Assembly (NCBI GenBank): GCA_016550425.1
Contig: JABXGS010000093.1
Coordinates: forward strand, 1-15,093
Reading direction: 5' to 3'
DNA from: an archaeon
GTDB taxonomy: Archaea; Asgardarchaeota; Hermodarchaeia; Hermodarchaeales; Hermodarchaeaceae
DNA: 15,093 nucleotides
Part shown: positions 1-8,209 of the stretch, one piece after another
Layout: every line of letters starts with the position of its first letter
Numbering within the stretch: position 1 is the stretch's first letter
The notes under the pieces: model-generated
Database searches by the model: none
Seen by the model: only the letters and a program-made list of their open reading frames with translations
What the model was told of the DNA's origin: nothing
Program-made: the position numbers and the translations under genes

Positions 1-93
1 GAGTGCGGACCAGCGCCGAGGGTTCCTGTGATTCTCGTTCTTGCTGCTGCAACCTGCAAAGTGAGTGTTGTAACCATCTAGGTTGGATACCCT

Positions 94-555
94 ATGCCCA
101 ATTTCGGCTATTCGATCATTGGTCTGGATCCCGACAAGACGGCTCGGGCGAGCGGACGCGAGGTTCGGATTTCCCCCAAAGCTGCGCGGGAAATTTGTAA
201 CGAATTACGTGGCCTCCGCTTGGAAGCAGCGAAAGCCTATCTTGAAGCGGTGATTGCTATGCGCCAAGCGGTGCCCTATCGACGCTATGATAAGCAGGTC
301 GGGCATCGCAAGGGGTTGCATAAAGCGGATTCGGGACGGTACCCCGTGAAGGCCTCGAAGGTCATTTTAGGGGTGTTAGCAAACGCGGAGAATAACGCGG
401 ATTATAAGGGATTAGACTTGGACCGGCTCCGCATTACGCACATTTCAGCGTATCCGGGTCGGCTGATTAAGCGCTTTATTGAACGGGCTCGGGGCTCATC
501 GACGAAATTCAATGAACAGATGGTGCATATTGAGATTGTCTTAACGGAGGAGTAA
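94..555 (+). CDS. rpl22: 50S ribosomal protein uL22
   Basis: Large-subunit protein uL22, which binds 23S rRNA and lines the peptide exit tunnel. The 153-residue product has the usual archaeal start (GYSIIGLDPDKTARASGRE), the conserved RISPKAAREICNELRG segment and, near residues 70-85, the VGHRKGL...GRYPVKASK region that precedes the tunnel hairpin. The C-terminus (HIEIVLTEE) is typical and the length matches archaeal family members. The ATG at 94 gives the family N-terminus; an AGGTTGG stretch about 8 bases upstream may serve as SD. It ends 2 bases before S3, and the gene order L22-S3-L29 is the standard archaeal one. Identification by recalled family sequence; very secure. Confidence 0.97.
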   Translation: MPNFGYSIIGLDPDKTARASGREVRISPKAAREICNELRGLRLEAAKAYLEAVIAMRQAVPYRRYDKQVGHRKGLHKADSGRYPVKASKVILGVLANAENNADYKGLDLDRLRITHISAYPGRLIKRFIERARGSSTKFNEQMVHIEIVLTEE

Positions 556-557
556 AC

Positions 558-1754
558 ATGCCAGCAGAAGATCATTTCATCAATCGCGGATTACTGAAAG
601 TCAAAGTGAATGACTTTTTACGCCAGGAGCTTCGCCGTGCAGGTTATGCTGGTGTCGACCTCCAAAAAACCCCGTTGGGGATGCGGGTTGTTGTCTATGC
701 GGCACGTCCCGGTATGGTTATTGGTCGCCGGGGCACCACCGTGCGCGCGTTAACCGAAACCTTAGAACAGGATTTCGGGTTGGAAGCACCCCAAATTGAA
801 GTGAATGAAGTCGAAGTACCCGAACTGAACGGTCCCATTATGGCCGAACGCTTAGCCCAACGGCTCGAACGTGGTGACCACTTTCGCCGTGCCGCCTATG
901 GGGTCCTTCGCCGAATCATTGGGGCTGGGGCAAAGGGCGTGGAAATCTCCATCGCTGGTAAACTTACTAGTCGCCGTGCTCGGTATCAAAAATTCCGCAG
1001 TGGCTTCGTGGCTAAGACCGGTGAACCAATTCGTAGCGCCGTGAGTCATGGGTGGGCTTTTGCGGTGATGAAACCCGGCGTGTTAGGCGTCCAAGTCCGT
1101 ATCATGTTACCAGATGCTGTGGCACCGGATCATCCTGTGATTGTTCACAAAGAAGTTGAGGTGCAAGCGGTTCCTGCACCCGCACCCGAAGGTGAGGAAA
1201 TTGAAGTGGTCGAAGAAGAACTACCCATCGAAGAAGCTCCCTCGATAGAAGAGTTCATGGATGAAGGGACCGAACCAGCTGAACCAGAAGTACCGAAACC
1301 TCCGGAAGAAGCACCAGAAACACCCTCTGAGCCAGTACCCGAAGCGGTTCCTGCACCTGAAGAAACACCAGCTCCGAAGGAGCCGAAGGCGGAACCCAAG
1401 AAGGAACCTGAAACGAAACCGCCCAAGAAAAAAGAACCCGAAAAACTGAAAGCTGAACCCAAGGCAAAGAAGGAAAAAACCAAGCCCAAGGCGAAAGAGA
1501 AGAAGGCGGCAGAGAAACCCAAGGCGAAAAAAGCGAAAGCTGAACCTAAAGCCAAACCAAAAGCGGAACCCAAGAAAAAGGCGAAGAAAGAAAAAGCTGA
1601 GGCTAAGCCCAAGGCGAAAGAGAAGAAGGCGGCAGAGAAACCCAAAGCCAAGACTACAAAGAAAGCCAAAACGACAAAGGCTCCAAAAAAGGACAAGAAG
1701 ACCAAGGATTCGAAAGAGAAGACTTCGAAATCTACGAAGTCTTCGAAGAAGTGA
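558..1754 (+). CDS. rps3: 30S ribosomal protein uS3 with a long low-complexity C-terminal tail
   Basis: Small-subunit protein uS3, at the mRNA entry side of the 30S head. Residues 1-200 form the normal archaeal S3: an N-terminal KH domain with the GxxG loop in VIGRRGTTV (about residues 54-62), then the S3 C-terminal domain (GAKGVEISIAGKLTSRRARY, about 125-143). Residues about 201-398 are an added tail, first acidic and proline-rich (to about 275), then almost only K, A, P and E, ending in a KTSKSTKSSKK-like basic end. Archaeal S3 is usually about 210-260 residues, so the tail roughly doubles the protein. Part of the tail is encoded by an exact 41-nt direct repeat. The ATG at 558 follows a GGAGGAG SD at the end of uL22. 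Core identity is certain; the tail's role is unknown, though its charge suggests nucleic-acid contact. Confidence 0.97.
   Translation: MPAEDHFINRGLLKVKVNDFLRQELRRAGYAGVDLQKTPLGMRVVVYAARPGMVIGRRGTTVRALTETLEQDFGLEAPQIEVNEVEVPELNGPIMAERLAQRLERGDHFRRAAYGVLRRIIGAGAKGVEISIAGKLTSRRARYQKFRSGFVAKTGEPIRSAVSHGWAFAVMKPGVLGVQVRIMLPDAVAPDHPVIVHKEVEVQAVPAPAPEGEEIEVVEEELPIEEAPSIEEFMDEGTEPAEPEVPKPPEEAPETPSEPVPEAVPAPEETPAPKEPKAEPKKEPETKPPKKKEPEKLKAEPKAKKEKTKPKAKEKKAAEKPKAKKAKAEPKAKPKAEPKKKAKKEKAEAKPKAKEKKAAEKPKAKTTKKAKTTKAPKKDKKTKDSKEKTSKSTKSSKK
1482..1522 (+). repeat. 41-nt direct repeat, copy 1, in the S3 tail
   Basis: These 41 bases recur without change at 1605-1645, exactly 123 nt (41 codons) later and in the same reading frame. 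They encode the tail segment KPKAKEKKAAEKP. The identity at DNA level, including third positions, suggests recent internal duplication rather than only selection for amino-acid composition. Confidence 0.9.
1605..1645 (+). repeat. 41-nt direct repeat, copy 2, in the S3 tail
   Basis: Second exact copy of the 41-base unit at 1482-1522. The flanking bases differ (C versus T before, G versus A after), which fixes the repeat limits. The stretch between the two copies is also K/A/P-rich but is not a further exact copy. Confidence 0.9.
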
Positions 1755-1774
1755 GGTAAGGAGGCAGGTGGGCT

Positions 1775-2008
1775 ATGGCGTTACTTACAATGGAAGAAAT
1801 TCGGAACATGAATCTTGACGAACGGAATCGAAAGCTAGACGAACTTCGTGCTGAGCTAGCAAAACAACGTGCCGCCATGATGTCTGGAGCAGGCATGGAA
1901 AATCCGGGTGTGATTCGTGGGATTCGGAAAAACATTGCTCGGATACTTACGGTGAATAATGAAGAGGCATATCGCGCTGCTGCAGAAAGCTCGCGAGGAG
2001 GCGAATAA
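1775..2008 (+). CDS. rpl29: 50S ribosomal protein uL29
   Basis: Small alpha-hairpin protein of the large subunit, located near the exit tunnel where ribosome-associated factors dock. The 77-residue product opens with EEIRNMNLDERNRKLDELRA and continues LAKQRAAMMSG..ENPGVIRGIRKNIARILTV, the usual L29 pattern (helix, short turn with 'NPG.IR.IRK.IAR', helix). A short A/S/G-rich end follows. A strong AAGGAGG SD lies 11-17 bases upstream of the ATG at 1775. Its stop codon is 2 bases before the rnp1 start. Many archaea have a SUI1/eIF1-like gene between L29 and Rnp1; here there is none. Confidence 0.95.
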   Translation: MALLTMEEIRNMNLDERNRKLDELRAELAKQRAAMMSGAGMENPGVIRGIRKNIARILTVNNEEAYRAAAESSRGGE

Positions 2009-2010
2009 GT

Positions 2011-2292
2011 ATGCGTTACAACCTTCGACTCACACTCCAACCCCTGATTGGCTTGTCTGCTGCAGTTAAGCACGCCACCAATCCTAATCTTTGCGGAATT
2101 TCTGGCGTCATTGTGGACGATACCGAGAATATGCTTACACTTTCGGATGGACTTCGAAGTCGACAGATTCCGAAGGTCTCCAGCCTCTTTGAACTATCTC
2201 TCCCCAATGGCAGAACAGCTGACATTGAGGGGAACGCTCTAGTCGGGCATCCCGCAGAACGCTTAAGGAGGGCGAAAAAACTACGATGGTAG
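2011..2292 (+). CDS. rnp1: Ribonuclease P protein component 1 (Rpp29/Pop4 family)
   Basis: Protein subunit of archaeal RNase P, which trims the 5' leader from pre-tRNAs. The 93-residue product has the Sm-like Rpp29 pattern: PLIGLSAAVKHATNPNLCGISG, then VIVDDTENMLTLSD, IPKVSSLFELSLPNGRTADIEG and the family ending GHPAERLRR. The ATG at 2011 follows a GAGGAGG SD inside the end of the L29 gene. It overlaps the start of S17 by 7 bases, so the two are probably translationally coupled. Rnp1 between L29 and S17 is a known archaeal arrangement, and the position supports the call as much as the sequence does. Confidence 0.93.
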   Translation: MRYNLRLTLQPLIGLSAAVKHATNPNLCGISGVIVDDTENMLTLSDGLRSRQIPKVSSLFELSLPNGRTADIEGNALVGHPAERLRRAKKLRW

Positions 2293-2630
2293 CTCGTGAT
2301 ATTGGTCTAAAAGTCAAGCCACCCGAACAGGAATGTGAAGATCCCAACTGCCCCTTTCACGGGACACTCCCTGTCCGAGAACGTACACTCGAAGGCGTGG
2401 TTGCTAGTACCAAGATGAAGGGTACAGTGACTGTTCGCCGTGATTATCTACGGTTTATCAAAAAATACCGTCGATATGCCCGCAGCCACTCCATGACCGC
2501 GGCGCATCATCCCCCATGTATTCCTCTTGAAGTGGGAGATACCGTCCGAATCGCTGAATGCCGTCAAATTAGCAAAACCGTCTCCCATGTCGTTGTGGAG
2601 CGAATCAAACGCAAGGAGGAGACAGATTAA
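2286..2630 (+). CDS. rps17: 30S ribosomal protein uS17
   Basis: Small-subunit OB-fold protein binding 16S rRNA. The 114-residue product has an archaeal/eukaryotic N-terminal extension with a [10 protein letters not shown] segment, then [23 protein letters not shown] (start of the OB fold), KYRRYARSH, the [20 protein letters not shown] motif and the [11 protein letters not shown] end. All are expected in archaeal S17. The ATG at 2286 lies inside the end of rnp1, with a GGAGG SD about 15 bases upstream. Its TAA stop shares one base with the ATG of uL14 (TAATG). Confidence 0.96.
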   Translation: MVARDIGLKVKPPEQECEDPNCPFHGTLPVRERTLEGVVASTKMKGTVTVRRDYLRFIKKYRRYARSHSMTAAHHPPCIPLEVGDTVRIAECRQISKTVSHVVVERIKRKEETD

Positions 2631-3052
2631 TGGTGAAACGCGGACGGAAGACGGCAGGTGTTGCGCGAACGCGCATTACTCGTGGGCTGCCCACAGGCGC
2701 TCGATTAACGGTTGCAGATAACAGTGGAGCACGGATAGTGGAAATTATCTCCGTCATTGGGTATCATGGTCGACTCCGACGCCAACCCGCTGCCAGTGTA
2801 GCGGATATGGTAGTGGTCGCCTGTAAGGCTGGAACCCCCAAAATGCGCCGCCAAGTCCTTCGTGGAATCATTGTCCGCCAACGCAAACCCTACCGCCGGA
2901 AAGGTGGTCAATGGATTCGCTTTGAAGATAATGCTATCGTCATCACCTCAGAAACAGGAGATCCACAAGGCTCAGAAATCCGTGGTCCCATCGCTCGCGA
3001 AGCCGCTGAACGATGGCCCCGAATCGCCAGCGTGGCGAGTATCATCGTCTAG
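2630..3052 (+). CDS. rpl14: 50S ribosomal protein uL14
   Basis: Large-subunit protein at the subunit interface. The 140-residue product carries [22 protein letters not shown], the strongly conserved L14 signature, then [28 protein letters not shown] and [48 protein letters not shown]. Length and all motifs match archaeal L14. Its start overlaps the S17 stop by one base; AAGGAGG lies about 14 bases before the ATG. The stop codon TAG is part of the SD used by the following uL24 gene. Confidence 0.97.
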   Translation: MVKRGRKTAGVARTRITRGLPTGARLTVADNSGARIVEIISVIGYHGRLRRQPAASVADMVVVACKAGTPKMRRQVLRGIIVRQRKPYRRKGGQWIRFEDNAIVITSETGDPQGSEIRGPIAREAAERWPRIASVASIIV

Positions 3053-3065
3053 GAGCTGAGAAGAA

Positions 3066-3452
3066 GTGACTTCACGAAAACCTAAGAAACAACGAAAAGC
3101 CCGATACACTGCACCCTGGCATCGTCGCCATAAACAACTCACAGCGAAGCTCGCACCAGAACTTGTGGACAAACACGGCATCAAACGAATTCCCGTACAC
3201 AAAGGTGACACCGTCCTAATTACCCGCGGGGCATTCCGCGACTCAGAAGGCGATGTGCTTGAAATCGACATGAAGCACCTCAAACTGAGCATCGAAAACA
3301 TCACACTCGAAAAGGTGGATGGCTCGGCGGTTCCATTTCCCATCCGCCCAGAAAATGTCATGATTACCAAACTCAACATCGATAAAACCCGTCAGGCCAT
3401 CATCGATCGAAAAGCCGCCGCCCGAGCCGGTCTGACTAAAAAGGAGGATTAA
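3066..3452 (+). CDS. rpl24: 50S ribosomal protein uL24
   Basis: Large-subunit assembly protein uL24. The 128-residue product starts TSRKPKKQRKARYTAPWHRRHK, as archaeal L24 does, and contains a KOW motif at about residues 42-65 (PVHKGDTVLITRGAFRDSEGDVLEID), followed by IRPENVMITKL. It begins with GTG at 3066; there is no in-frame ATG nearby and GGAG at 3052-3055 gives a reasonable 10-base spacing. The C-terminus is short and basic. It precedes eS4 by 4 bases, with AAGGAGG at its end serving as SD for eS4. Confidence 0.95.
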   Translation: MTSRKPKKQRKARYTAPWHRRHKQLTAKLAPELVDKHGIKRIPVHKGDTVLITRGAFRDSEGDVLEIDMKHLKLSIENITLEKVDGSAVPFPIRPENVMITKLNIDKTRQAIIDRKAAARAGLTKKED

Positions 3453-3456
3453 ACAC

Positions 3457-4197
3457 ATGGCAAAAGGTCCTAGAAAACACATGAAGCGATTGGCTGCACC
3501 TGGCCATTGGCAAATAAAACGTAAGGTTCACCCCTTTACCATCCGTGCCAACCCCGGTCCCCATTCCCTTCAAGAAGGCATCCCATTAGGCGTCATCGTC
3601 CGAGATATGCTCCAACTTACAACCACGCTTGGAGAAACCCGACGCATCCTCTCACAAGGACACGTGAAAGTGGACGGGCGCATCCGAAAAGACTACAAAT
3701 ACCCCGTGGGCCTCATGGATGTCATCGAGATTGCTGCAACCAAAACAAAGGTCCGGGTGGTCCCTGATTCCCAACACCTGCTTCGACTCTTTGAAATTCC
3801 CAAGAAAGAACTAAACCTCAAGCCTTGCAAAATCACAGGTAAAAAGACGGTCGCTAAGGGAAACATTCAGCTCCACCTACACGATGGCCGTACCATTCTC
3901 CTTCAAGTTAAAGATCCGAAAGCTAAACCCAAGGAACCCTACCGTCCCGGTGATACACTCCTCCTCAAATTACCGGATCAAACCATACAGGAACATATTC
4001 CCCTGAAGAAAGGAATCACCGCTGTAATCACCGGTGGAGATCACACCGGCAATGTAGGGAAACTCATCAAAATTGATCCAGAGAATCGACTGGGTACCAT
4101 CCAAACCACTAAGGACCAGACGATTCTGACAGCGATTCGCTATGTCTTCCCACTCGGTAAAGACCAATCCTTGGTATCCATTCCGGAGGCTGGCTAG
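3457..4197 (+). CDS. rps4e: 30S ribosomal protein eS4
   Basis: Archaeal/eukaryotic small-subunit protein eS4, absent from bacteria. The 246-residue product has the N-terminal GPRKHMKRLAAPGHWQIKRK motif, an S4-type RNA-binding segment (about residues 48-95, including ILSQGHVKVDGRIRKDYKYPVG), the central eS4 domain and a KOW segment (about 187-215, ITAVITGGDHTGNVGKLIKID). Length is normal for the family. The ATG at 3457 follows the AAGGAGG SD in the end of uL24. The uL5 gene begins 2 bases after its stop. Confidence 0.96.
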   Translation: MAKGPRKHMKRLAAPGHWQIKRKVHPFTIRANPGPHSLQEGIPLGVIVRDMLQLTTTLGETRRILSQGHVKVDGRIRKDYKYPVGLMDVIEIAATKTKVRVVPDSQHLLRLFEIPKKELNLKPCKITGKKTVAKGNIQLHLHDGRTILLQVKDPKAKPKEPYRPGDTLLLKLPDQTIQEHIPLKKGITAVITGGDHTGNVGKLIKIDPENRLGTIQTTKDQTILTAIRYVFPLGKDQSLVSIPEAG

Positions 4198-4199
4198 TC

Positions 4200-4862
4200 A
4201 TGTCAACGACAAAAAACACTGCTAAACCTAAAAGCCCAACGAAGAAAAAAGCATCCACAAAGGCAAAAACTGCCAAGTCCGCTTCTAAACCAGCCCCAGC
4301 TAAGCCTGCTCCCAAGCCCAAGGCAAAAAAGGAAAATGTGATGCGGCAGATCTACATCTCCAAAGTCGTTGTCAATATGTCATTGGGAACGGCTGGAGAA
4401 CCTCTGTCGAAAGCCAAAACGATTCTTGAAGAACTCACAGGGCAAAAACCCGCAGATGTATTAGCAAAACGGACCAATCGAGACTTTGGTCTCCGAAAAG
4501 GAGAACCCATGGGCTGTAAAGTCACCCTCCGTGGAGAAAAAGCCAAAGAGTTTGCCAAACGTGCCCTAGATGTCACAGACTTCCGAATACCCGTTAGTTC
4601 GGTCGACCACGCCGGTAATCTAAGTTTCGGAATCTCCGAACACATTCAGATTCCCGGAGTCAAATACGACCCGAATCTTGGCATCTTTGGAATGGACGTT
4701 TGTATCTGTACAGAACGCCCAGGCTATCGGATTAACCGCCGACGACGTGGACGCCACAAGGTTCCCCGCCGTCACCGAATTACTCCTGATGAAGCAATGT
4801 CTGTTCTCTCAACAGAACTGGGAATCCAATTCACCACACCTGACCTGGAGGATGAATTCTGA
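4200..4862 (+). CDS. rpl5: 50S ribosomal protein uL5 with a basic N-terminal extension
   Basis: Central-protuberance protein that binds 5S rRNA. The core begins at about residue 47 (VMRQIYISKVVVNMSLG) and includes LTGQKPADVLAKRTNRDFGLRKGEP, ISEHIQIPGVKYDP and the GMDVCICTERPGYR segment, all typical of archaeal L5. Residues 1-46 are an extra K/A/P/S-rich stretch not seen in ordinary archaeal L5. The ATG at 4200 has GGAGG about 11 bases upstream. An in-frame ATG at 4341 with AAGGA 7 bases before it would give the usual L5 N-terminus, so a shorter form (173 residues) is possible. The stop overlaps the S14 ATG by one base. Confidence 0.95.
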   Translation: MSTTKNTAKPKSPTKKKASTKAKTAKSASKPAPAKPAPKPKAKKENVMRQIYISKVVVNMSLGTAGEPLSKAKTILEELTGQKPADVLAKRTNRDFGLRKGEPMGCKVTLRGEKAKEFAKRALDVTDFRIPVSSVDHAGNLSFGISEHIQIPGVKYDPNLGIFGMDVCICTERPGYRINRRRRGRHKVPRRHRITPDEAMSVLSTELGIQFTTPDLEDEF

Positions 4863-5011
4863 TGTCAAAAGAGAAAAAACAAGGTAAGGGATACCGAACC
4901 TGCCGGCGATGTGGAACACACCGTGCTATCATACGCAGCTACAACATTAACCTATGCCGACGATGCTTCCGCGAAGTTGCAGAAGAACTCGGTTTTCGTA
5001 AATTTAGTTAG
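4862..5011 (+). CDS. rps14: 30S ribosomal protein uS14 (zinc-binding form)
   Basis: A short gene of 49 codons plus stop, starting with the ATG at 4862 that shares one base with the uL5 TGA stop. The product ([20 protein letters not shown], then [19 protein letters not shown]) is a complete archaeal S14 of normal length (about 50-56 residues). Cys14, Cys17, Cys32 and Cys35 form two CxxC pairs that should bind one zinc ion. GGAGGATG lies about 10 bases upstream of the start, in the end of L5. It is easily missed because of its size but is expected between L5 and S8 and is fully intact. Confidence 0.96.
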   Translation: MSKEKKQGKGYRTCRRCGTHRAIIRSYNINLCRRCFREVAEELGFRKFS

Positions 5012-5025
5012 AGGTGAAAAGGACA

Positions 5026-5418
5026 ATGACCGTGAAGAATCCATTGGCTGATGCTTTTTCAACCATCATGAATCATGAGCTCCTTCGTAAATCTGAGGTA
5101 ATTATCGCCCCCGCCTCGAAGAAAATAGGTGCAGCCTTACGTATCATGCAGCGTATGGGCTATGTCGGCGAATTCGAATTTATCGACGATGGAAAAGCTG
5201 GAATGCTACGCGTAGAACTGCTGGGTCGAATCAATCAATGTGGAGTTATTAGCCCCCATCATCCTGTAAAACGTCATGACTTTGAGGAATGGGAAAAACG
5301 GTTTCTACCATCTCGGGCATTTGGCTTTCTCATTGTTTCAACTCCGAAAGGCTTCATGACACATCGAGAAGCCGCTGAACAAGGTCATGGAGGACGACTG
5401 ATCGCGTACGTCTACTAA
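5026..5418 (+). CDS. rps8: 30S ribosomal protein uS8
   Basis: 16S rRNA-binding assembly protein. The 130-residue product begins [24 protein letters not shown] and contains [34 protein letters not shown] and the C-terminal [23 protein letters not shown](R)LIAYVY, all standard archaeal S8. I chose the ATG at 5026 rather than the in-frame GTG at 5014: that GTG lies inside the GAGGTGA SD (5011-5017), which is 8 bases before the ATG, and the ATG gives the normal family N-terminus. Length 130 equals that of most archaeal S8 proteins. Confidence 0.96.
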   Translation: MTVKNPLADAFSTIMNHELLRKSEVIIAPASKKIGAALRIMQRMGYVGEFEFIDDGKAGMLRVELLGRINQCGVISPHHPVKRHDFEEWEKRFLPSRAFGFLIVSTPKGFMTHREAAEQGHGGRLIAYVY

Positions 5419-5439
5419 AGTAAGGAGCGGAAAGAGAAC

Positions 5440-6003
5440 ATGCCACCAAAAACTACACAATTCGAAAAATCGCTTCCAATCCTCGAAGGGACCACAGTGA
5501 CGATTAAAGATAAACTGGTAACCGTGCAGGGATCAAAAGGTGAACTTGTTCGCGACTTCAGCCATGTAGATGTTGACATCAGAAAATACCGGAATGATGT
5601 CGTAGTCTCAGTGGACTACCCTCGCAGCCGGCAAATTGCGTTAGTTGGCACCGTTGTGTCCCACATTGAAAATATGATGCTTGGTGTAACTCACGGCGTA
5701 CTATACAAAATGAAAGTCGTCTTTGCCCACTTTCCGCCAACAGTCAAAGTCCAAGGCGATCGCCTTATCGTGGAAAACTTCTACGGCGAGAAAGCCCCTC
5801 GATATGCCAAGATTCTCCCAGGCGTGAAGGTCACCGTGCAAGGCGACGATGTCATCCTTGAAGGAATCGACATTGAACTAGTTGGACAAACTGCGGCAAA
5901 CATTCAACACTCGACCAAATTACGCCGAAAAGACCCTCGTAAGTTCCATGATGGAATTTACGTTTTCGAAAAACAACTGGGTGAACGACACTGGAAGATT
6001 TAG
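5440..6003 (+). CDS. rpl6: 50S ribosomal protein uL6
   Basis: Large-subunit protein near the factor-binding centre. The 187-residue product has the two repeated L6 domains: the first (about 10-85) includes GTTVTIKDKLVTVQGSKGEL; the second (about 90-180) includes KMKVVFAHFPPTVKVQGDRL and NFYGEKAPRYAKILPGVKVTVQGDDVILEG. The archaeal signature DIELVGQTAANIQHSTKLRRKDPR..HDGIYVFEK follows. An AAGGAG SD precedes the ATG at 5440 with about 12 bases spacing. Length and all motifs are normal. Confidence 0.96.
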   Translation: MPPKTTQFEKSLPILEGTTVTIKDKLVTVQGSKGELVRDFSHVDVDIRKYRNDVVVSVDYPRSRQIALVGTVVSHIENMMLGVTHGVLYKMKVVFAHFPPTVKVQGDRLIVENFYGEKAPRYAKILPGVKVTVQGDDVILEGIDIELVGQTAANIQHSTKLRRKDPRKFHDGIYVFEKQLGERHWKI

Positions 6004-6024
6004 CCAACTTGGGTGTGACAGAGA

Positions 6025-6471
6025 ATGAAAAAGAGTAAACACATCAAAAAATTGCAACGCGCGCTTTTCAAGAAACGAATGCAGAATCAACGAAAACCCA
6101 AGTTTCGACGTCCAGAAAGTTGGCGATATAAACGCTTAGACACAGGCTGGCGGCGTCCCAAAGGTATTGATTCCATGATTCGTAAACGCGAAAAGGCACA
6201 GCCGAAAATGCCTGGCATCGGCTACCGCAGCCCAGCTAAGCTTCGAGACTATCACCCCTCAGGCATGAAAGAAGTACTAGTACATAATCTCCAAGAAATG
6301 GAAGGTCTCCATCCGAAAGTCCACGTCATTCGAATAGCACACCAAGTGGGTGATCGTAAACGACTCGCAATGCTTGACCGCGCAGACGACCTTGGTCTCC
6401 GCGTTCTCAATCCACAACTGAAATCCGAAGTTCGAGAACTTCTCGATCTTGACACCGAAGAAATCCTCTAA
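6025..6471 (+). CDS. rpl32e: 50S ribosomal protein eL32
   Basis: Archaeal/eukaryotic large-subunit protein. The 148-residue product has a basic N-terminal helix and the family core: KPKFRRPESWRYKRLDTGWRRPKGIDSMIRKREK, PGIGYRSPAKLRDYHPSG, EVLVHNLQEMEGLHPKVHVIRIA and the end helix KRLAMLDRADDLGLRVLNP. The ATG at 6025 gives a normal N-terminus; upstream GGGTGTGA is a weak SD. Its C-terminus is acidic (DLDTEEIL). It lies between uL6 and eL19 as in most archaea. Confidence 0.95.
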   Translation: MKKSKHIKKLQRALFKKRMQNQRKPKFRRPESWRYKRLDTGWRRPKGIDSMIRKREKAQPKMPGIGYRSPAKLRDYHPSGMKEVLVHNLQEMEGLHPKVHVIRIAHQVGDRKRLAMLDRADDLGLRVLNPQLKSEVRELLDLDTEEIL

Positions 6472-6486
6472 CAGGTGAGTAAAACC

Positions 6487-6936
6487 ATGAATGTAAATCC
6501 CCAACGAAAATTGGCTGCCCGCATCCTAAAAGTCGGCGAAAACCGCATTTGGATCGACCCTGATCGACTAGACGATGTAGCGTTAGCGATTCGCCGGGAT
6601 GATATCCGCCGATTAATTCATGAAGGTGCTATTCAGAAGGTCCCGATTAAAGGAGTGAGTCGCGGTCGCGCTAAAGCGGTGCATGAAAAACAGAAACGAG
6701 GCCTTCGCTCAGGACCGGGGAGTCGAAAGGGCAAATACACAGCTAAACTCTCGTCAAAGGAACGCTGGATGATTAAAATTCGTGCAATCCGTCGACACCT
6801 CAAGAAACTTCGAGCTCGACGAATTATCAAGCCCCGGGATTATCGACGCTTATACAGGCTCGCGAAAGGTGGTGTATTCACATCCATTCGACGAGTCGAC
6901 ATGTACATCAAAGAACACAAAATGAAGAGGCGATAA
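6487..6936 (+). CDS. rpl19e: 50S ribosomal protein eL19
   Basis: Archaeal/eukaryotic large-subunit protein with long basic helices that help form an intersubunit bridge. The 149-residue product begins NVNPQRKLAARILKVGENRIWIDPDRL, the family N-terminus, and continues with GVSRGRAKAVHEKQKRGLRSGPGSRKGKYTAK and the helical KIRAIRRHLKKLRARRIIKPRDYRRLY..AKGGVF. I chose the ATG at 6487. The in-frame GTG at 6475 lies inside the AGGTGAG SD (6473-6479), which sits 7 bases before the ATG. Confidence 0.95.
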   Translation: MNVNPQRKLAARILKVGENRIWIDPDRLDDVALAIRRDDIRRLIHEGAIQKVPIKGVSRGRAKAVHEKQKRGLRSGPGSRKGKYTAKLSSKERWMIKIRAIRRHLKKLRARRIIKPRDYRRLYRLAKGGVFTSIRRVDMYIKEHKMKRR

Positions 6937-6940
6937 AGAA

Positions 6941-7549
6941 ATGGCACATGGACCACGCTACAAAGTTCCCTTCCGGCGACGTCGTGAAAGTAAAACCGAT
7001 TACCTTGCACGACGCCGAATGGTACACTCTGGTCGACCACGGTTAGTCGTTCGAAAAACCGGAACACGAATCATTGTCCAGATTATGGACGCATTACCAG
7101 AAGGCGATCTAGCTATCGCAGTTGCTGATTCGCGACAACTTGACCAGTTTGGCTGGAAAGCGGGAGTCAAAAATATCCCCGCAGCCTATCTCACCGGCTT
7201 CCTAGCAGGTCAACGGGCAATCCAGTCAGGAATTACTGACGCAATCGCTGATATAGGCTTAATTCAACCGATTCCCGGGTCACGAATCTTCTCCGCAGTC
7301 AAAGGCGCTATCGACGCAGGGCTTTCAATCCCTTGTTCTGACAAGATGTTTCCAACAGAAAAGCGTATCAAAGGCGAACACATCTCAGGTTATGCCAAGG
7401 ATTTGAGCAAAAACCAGCCCTCCTCCTTCCAACGGCAGTTTGGAAAAGTGTCCAAGGGCCGCGTCGATCTTACCCAACTTCCCAGCATGTATGATGCAAC
7501 AAAGAAGAATATCGAAGCCAAATTCAAAAGTGGGAGGTCAACAAAATGA
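6941..7549 (+). CDS. rpl18: 50S ribosomal protein uL18
   Basis: 5S rRNA-binding protein of the central protuberance and partner of uL5. The 202-residue product shows [67 protein letters not shown] and [28 protein letters not shown], typical of archaeal L18, with the basic C-terminal tail. Length is normal (about 190-205). The ATG at 6941 follows GAGGCGAT. Its last four bases (ATGA) overlap the start of uS5, implying coupled translation. Confidence 0.96.
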   Translation: MAHGPRYKVPFRRRRESKTDYLARRRMVHSGRPRLVVRKTGTRIIVQIMDALPEGDLAIAVADSRQLDQFGWKAGVKNIPAAYLTGFLAGQRAIQSGITDAIADIGLIQPIPGSRIFSAVKGAIDAGLSIPCSDKMFPTEKRIKGEHISGYAKDLSKNQPSSFQRQFGKVSKGRVDLTQLPSMYDATKKNIEAKFKSGRSTK

Positions 7550-8208
7550 GTCAATCAAGTCGACAAAGACGTCCACGCCAATTTAATATTGAAGAATGGG
7601 AACCGGTCACGACGGTCGGACGCCAAGTTAAGGCTGGCGAAATTACTTCTTTGGAGGATTTATTCCAGCTAGCCTTACCAATCAAAGAACCTGAAATCAT
7701 TGATGTCTTGCTCCCTGACCTTCAAGAAGAGGTCATTGATATTAATCTGGTTCAGAAACAGACCGATGCAGGAGAAAAATCACGGTTCAAAGCTACAGTA
7801 ATCGTTGGCAACGAAAATGGGTTTGTAGGAATTGGTGAAAGCAAGGCCCCCGAAATCGGACCCGCTATCCGCAAAGCTATCCTGCGAGCAAAACTGAATC
7901 TTATCTCAGTTCGTCGTGGCTGTGGAAGTTGGGAATGCGGCTGCCAGGATCCCCACTCAGTTCCCTTTGAAGTCAATGGCAAAACTGGAAGTGTTCGAAT
8001 CCGCCTTCTTCCTGCCCCAAAGGGCGTTGGTCTCGTCACGGCAGACACGATCAAAGTCGTCTTACGGCTAGCGGGCATCCATGATGTCTGGTCACGAACA
8101 CGCGGTCATACACGAACTACTCTCAACTTTGCGCAATCGGTCTTTAATGCGCTGAAAAAAACCAATCAAATTATGACCCCCCAAGATTGGACACGGAGAG
8201 ATGAATAA
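7546..8208 (+). CDS. rps5: 30S ribosomal protein uS5
   Basis: Small-subunit protein at the mRNA entry site, important for decoding accuracy. The 220-residue product contains the S5 N-terminal double-stranded-RNA-binding-like domain ([25 protein letters not shown], about residues 83-107) and the C-terminal domain ([40 protein letters not shown]). The archaeal insert [11 protein letters not shown] is present. ATG at 7546 overlaps the uL18 stop by 4 bases and follows a GGGAGGTC SD. Normal in length and content. Confidence 0.96.
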   Translation: MSQSSRQRRPRQFNIEEWEPVTTVGRQVKAGEITSLEDLFQLALPIKEPEIIDVLLPDLQEEVIDINLVQKQTDAGEKSRFKATVIVGNENGFVGIGESKAPEIGPAIRKAILRAKLNLISVRRGCGSWECGCQDPHSVPFEVNGKTGSVRIRLLPAPKGVGLVTADTIKVVLRLAGIHDVWSRTRGHTRTTLNFAQSVFNALKKTNQIMTPQDWTRRDE

Positions 8209-8209
8209 G

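Noticed and set aside
1..93. Expected 3' end of S19 before uL22
   Set aside because: None of the three + frames gives a recognisable S19 C-terminus. One frame stops at 29-31 and another at 79-81; the third stays open into uL22 but looks random. The edge is left unassigned.
1145..1705. Long open frame (186 codons) on the minus strand
   Set aside because: It is the antisense of the S3 low-complexity tail; its F/A/S/G-rich text is the mirror of K/A-rich codons and has no SD or domain.
5014..5025. GTG start for uS8 at 5014 (and likewise GTG at 6475 for eL19)
   Set aside because: Both GTGs are part of the SD sequences of the true ATG starts, and the ATGs give normal family N-termini.
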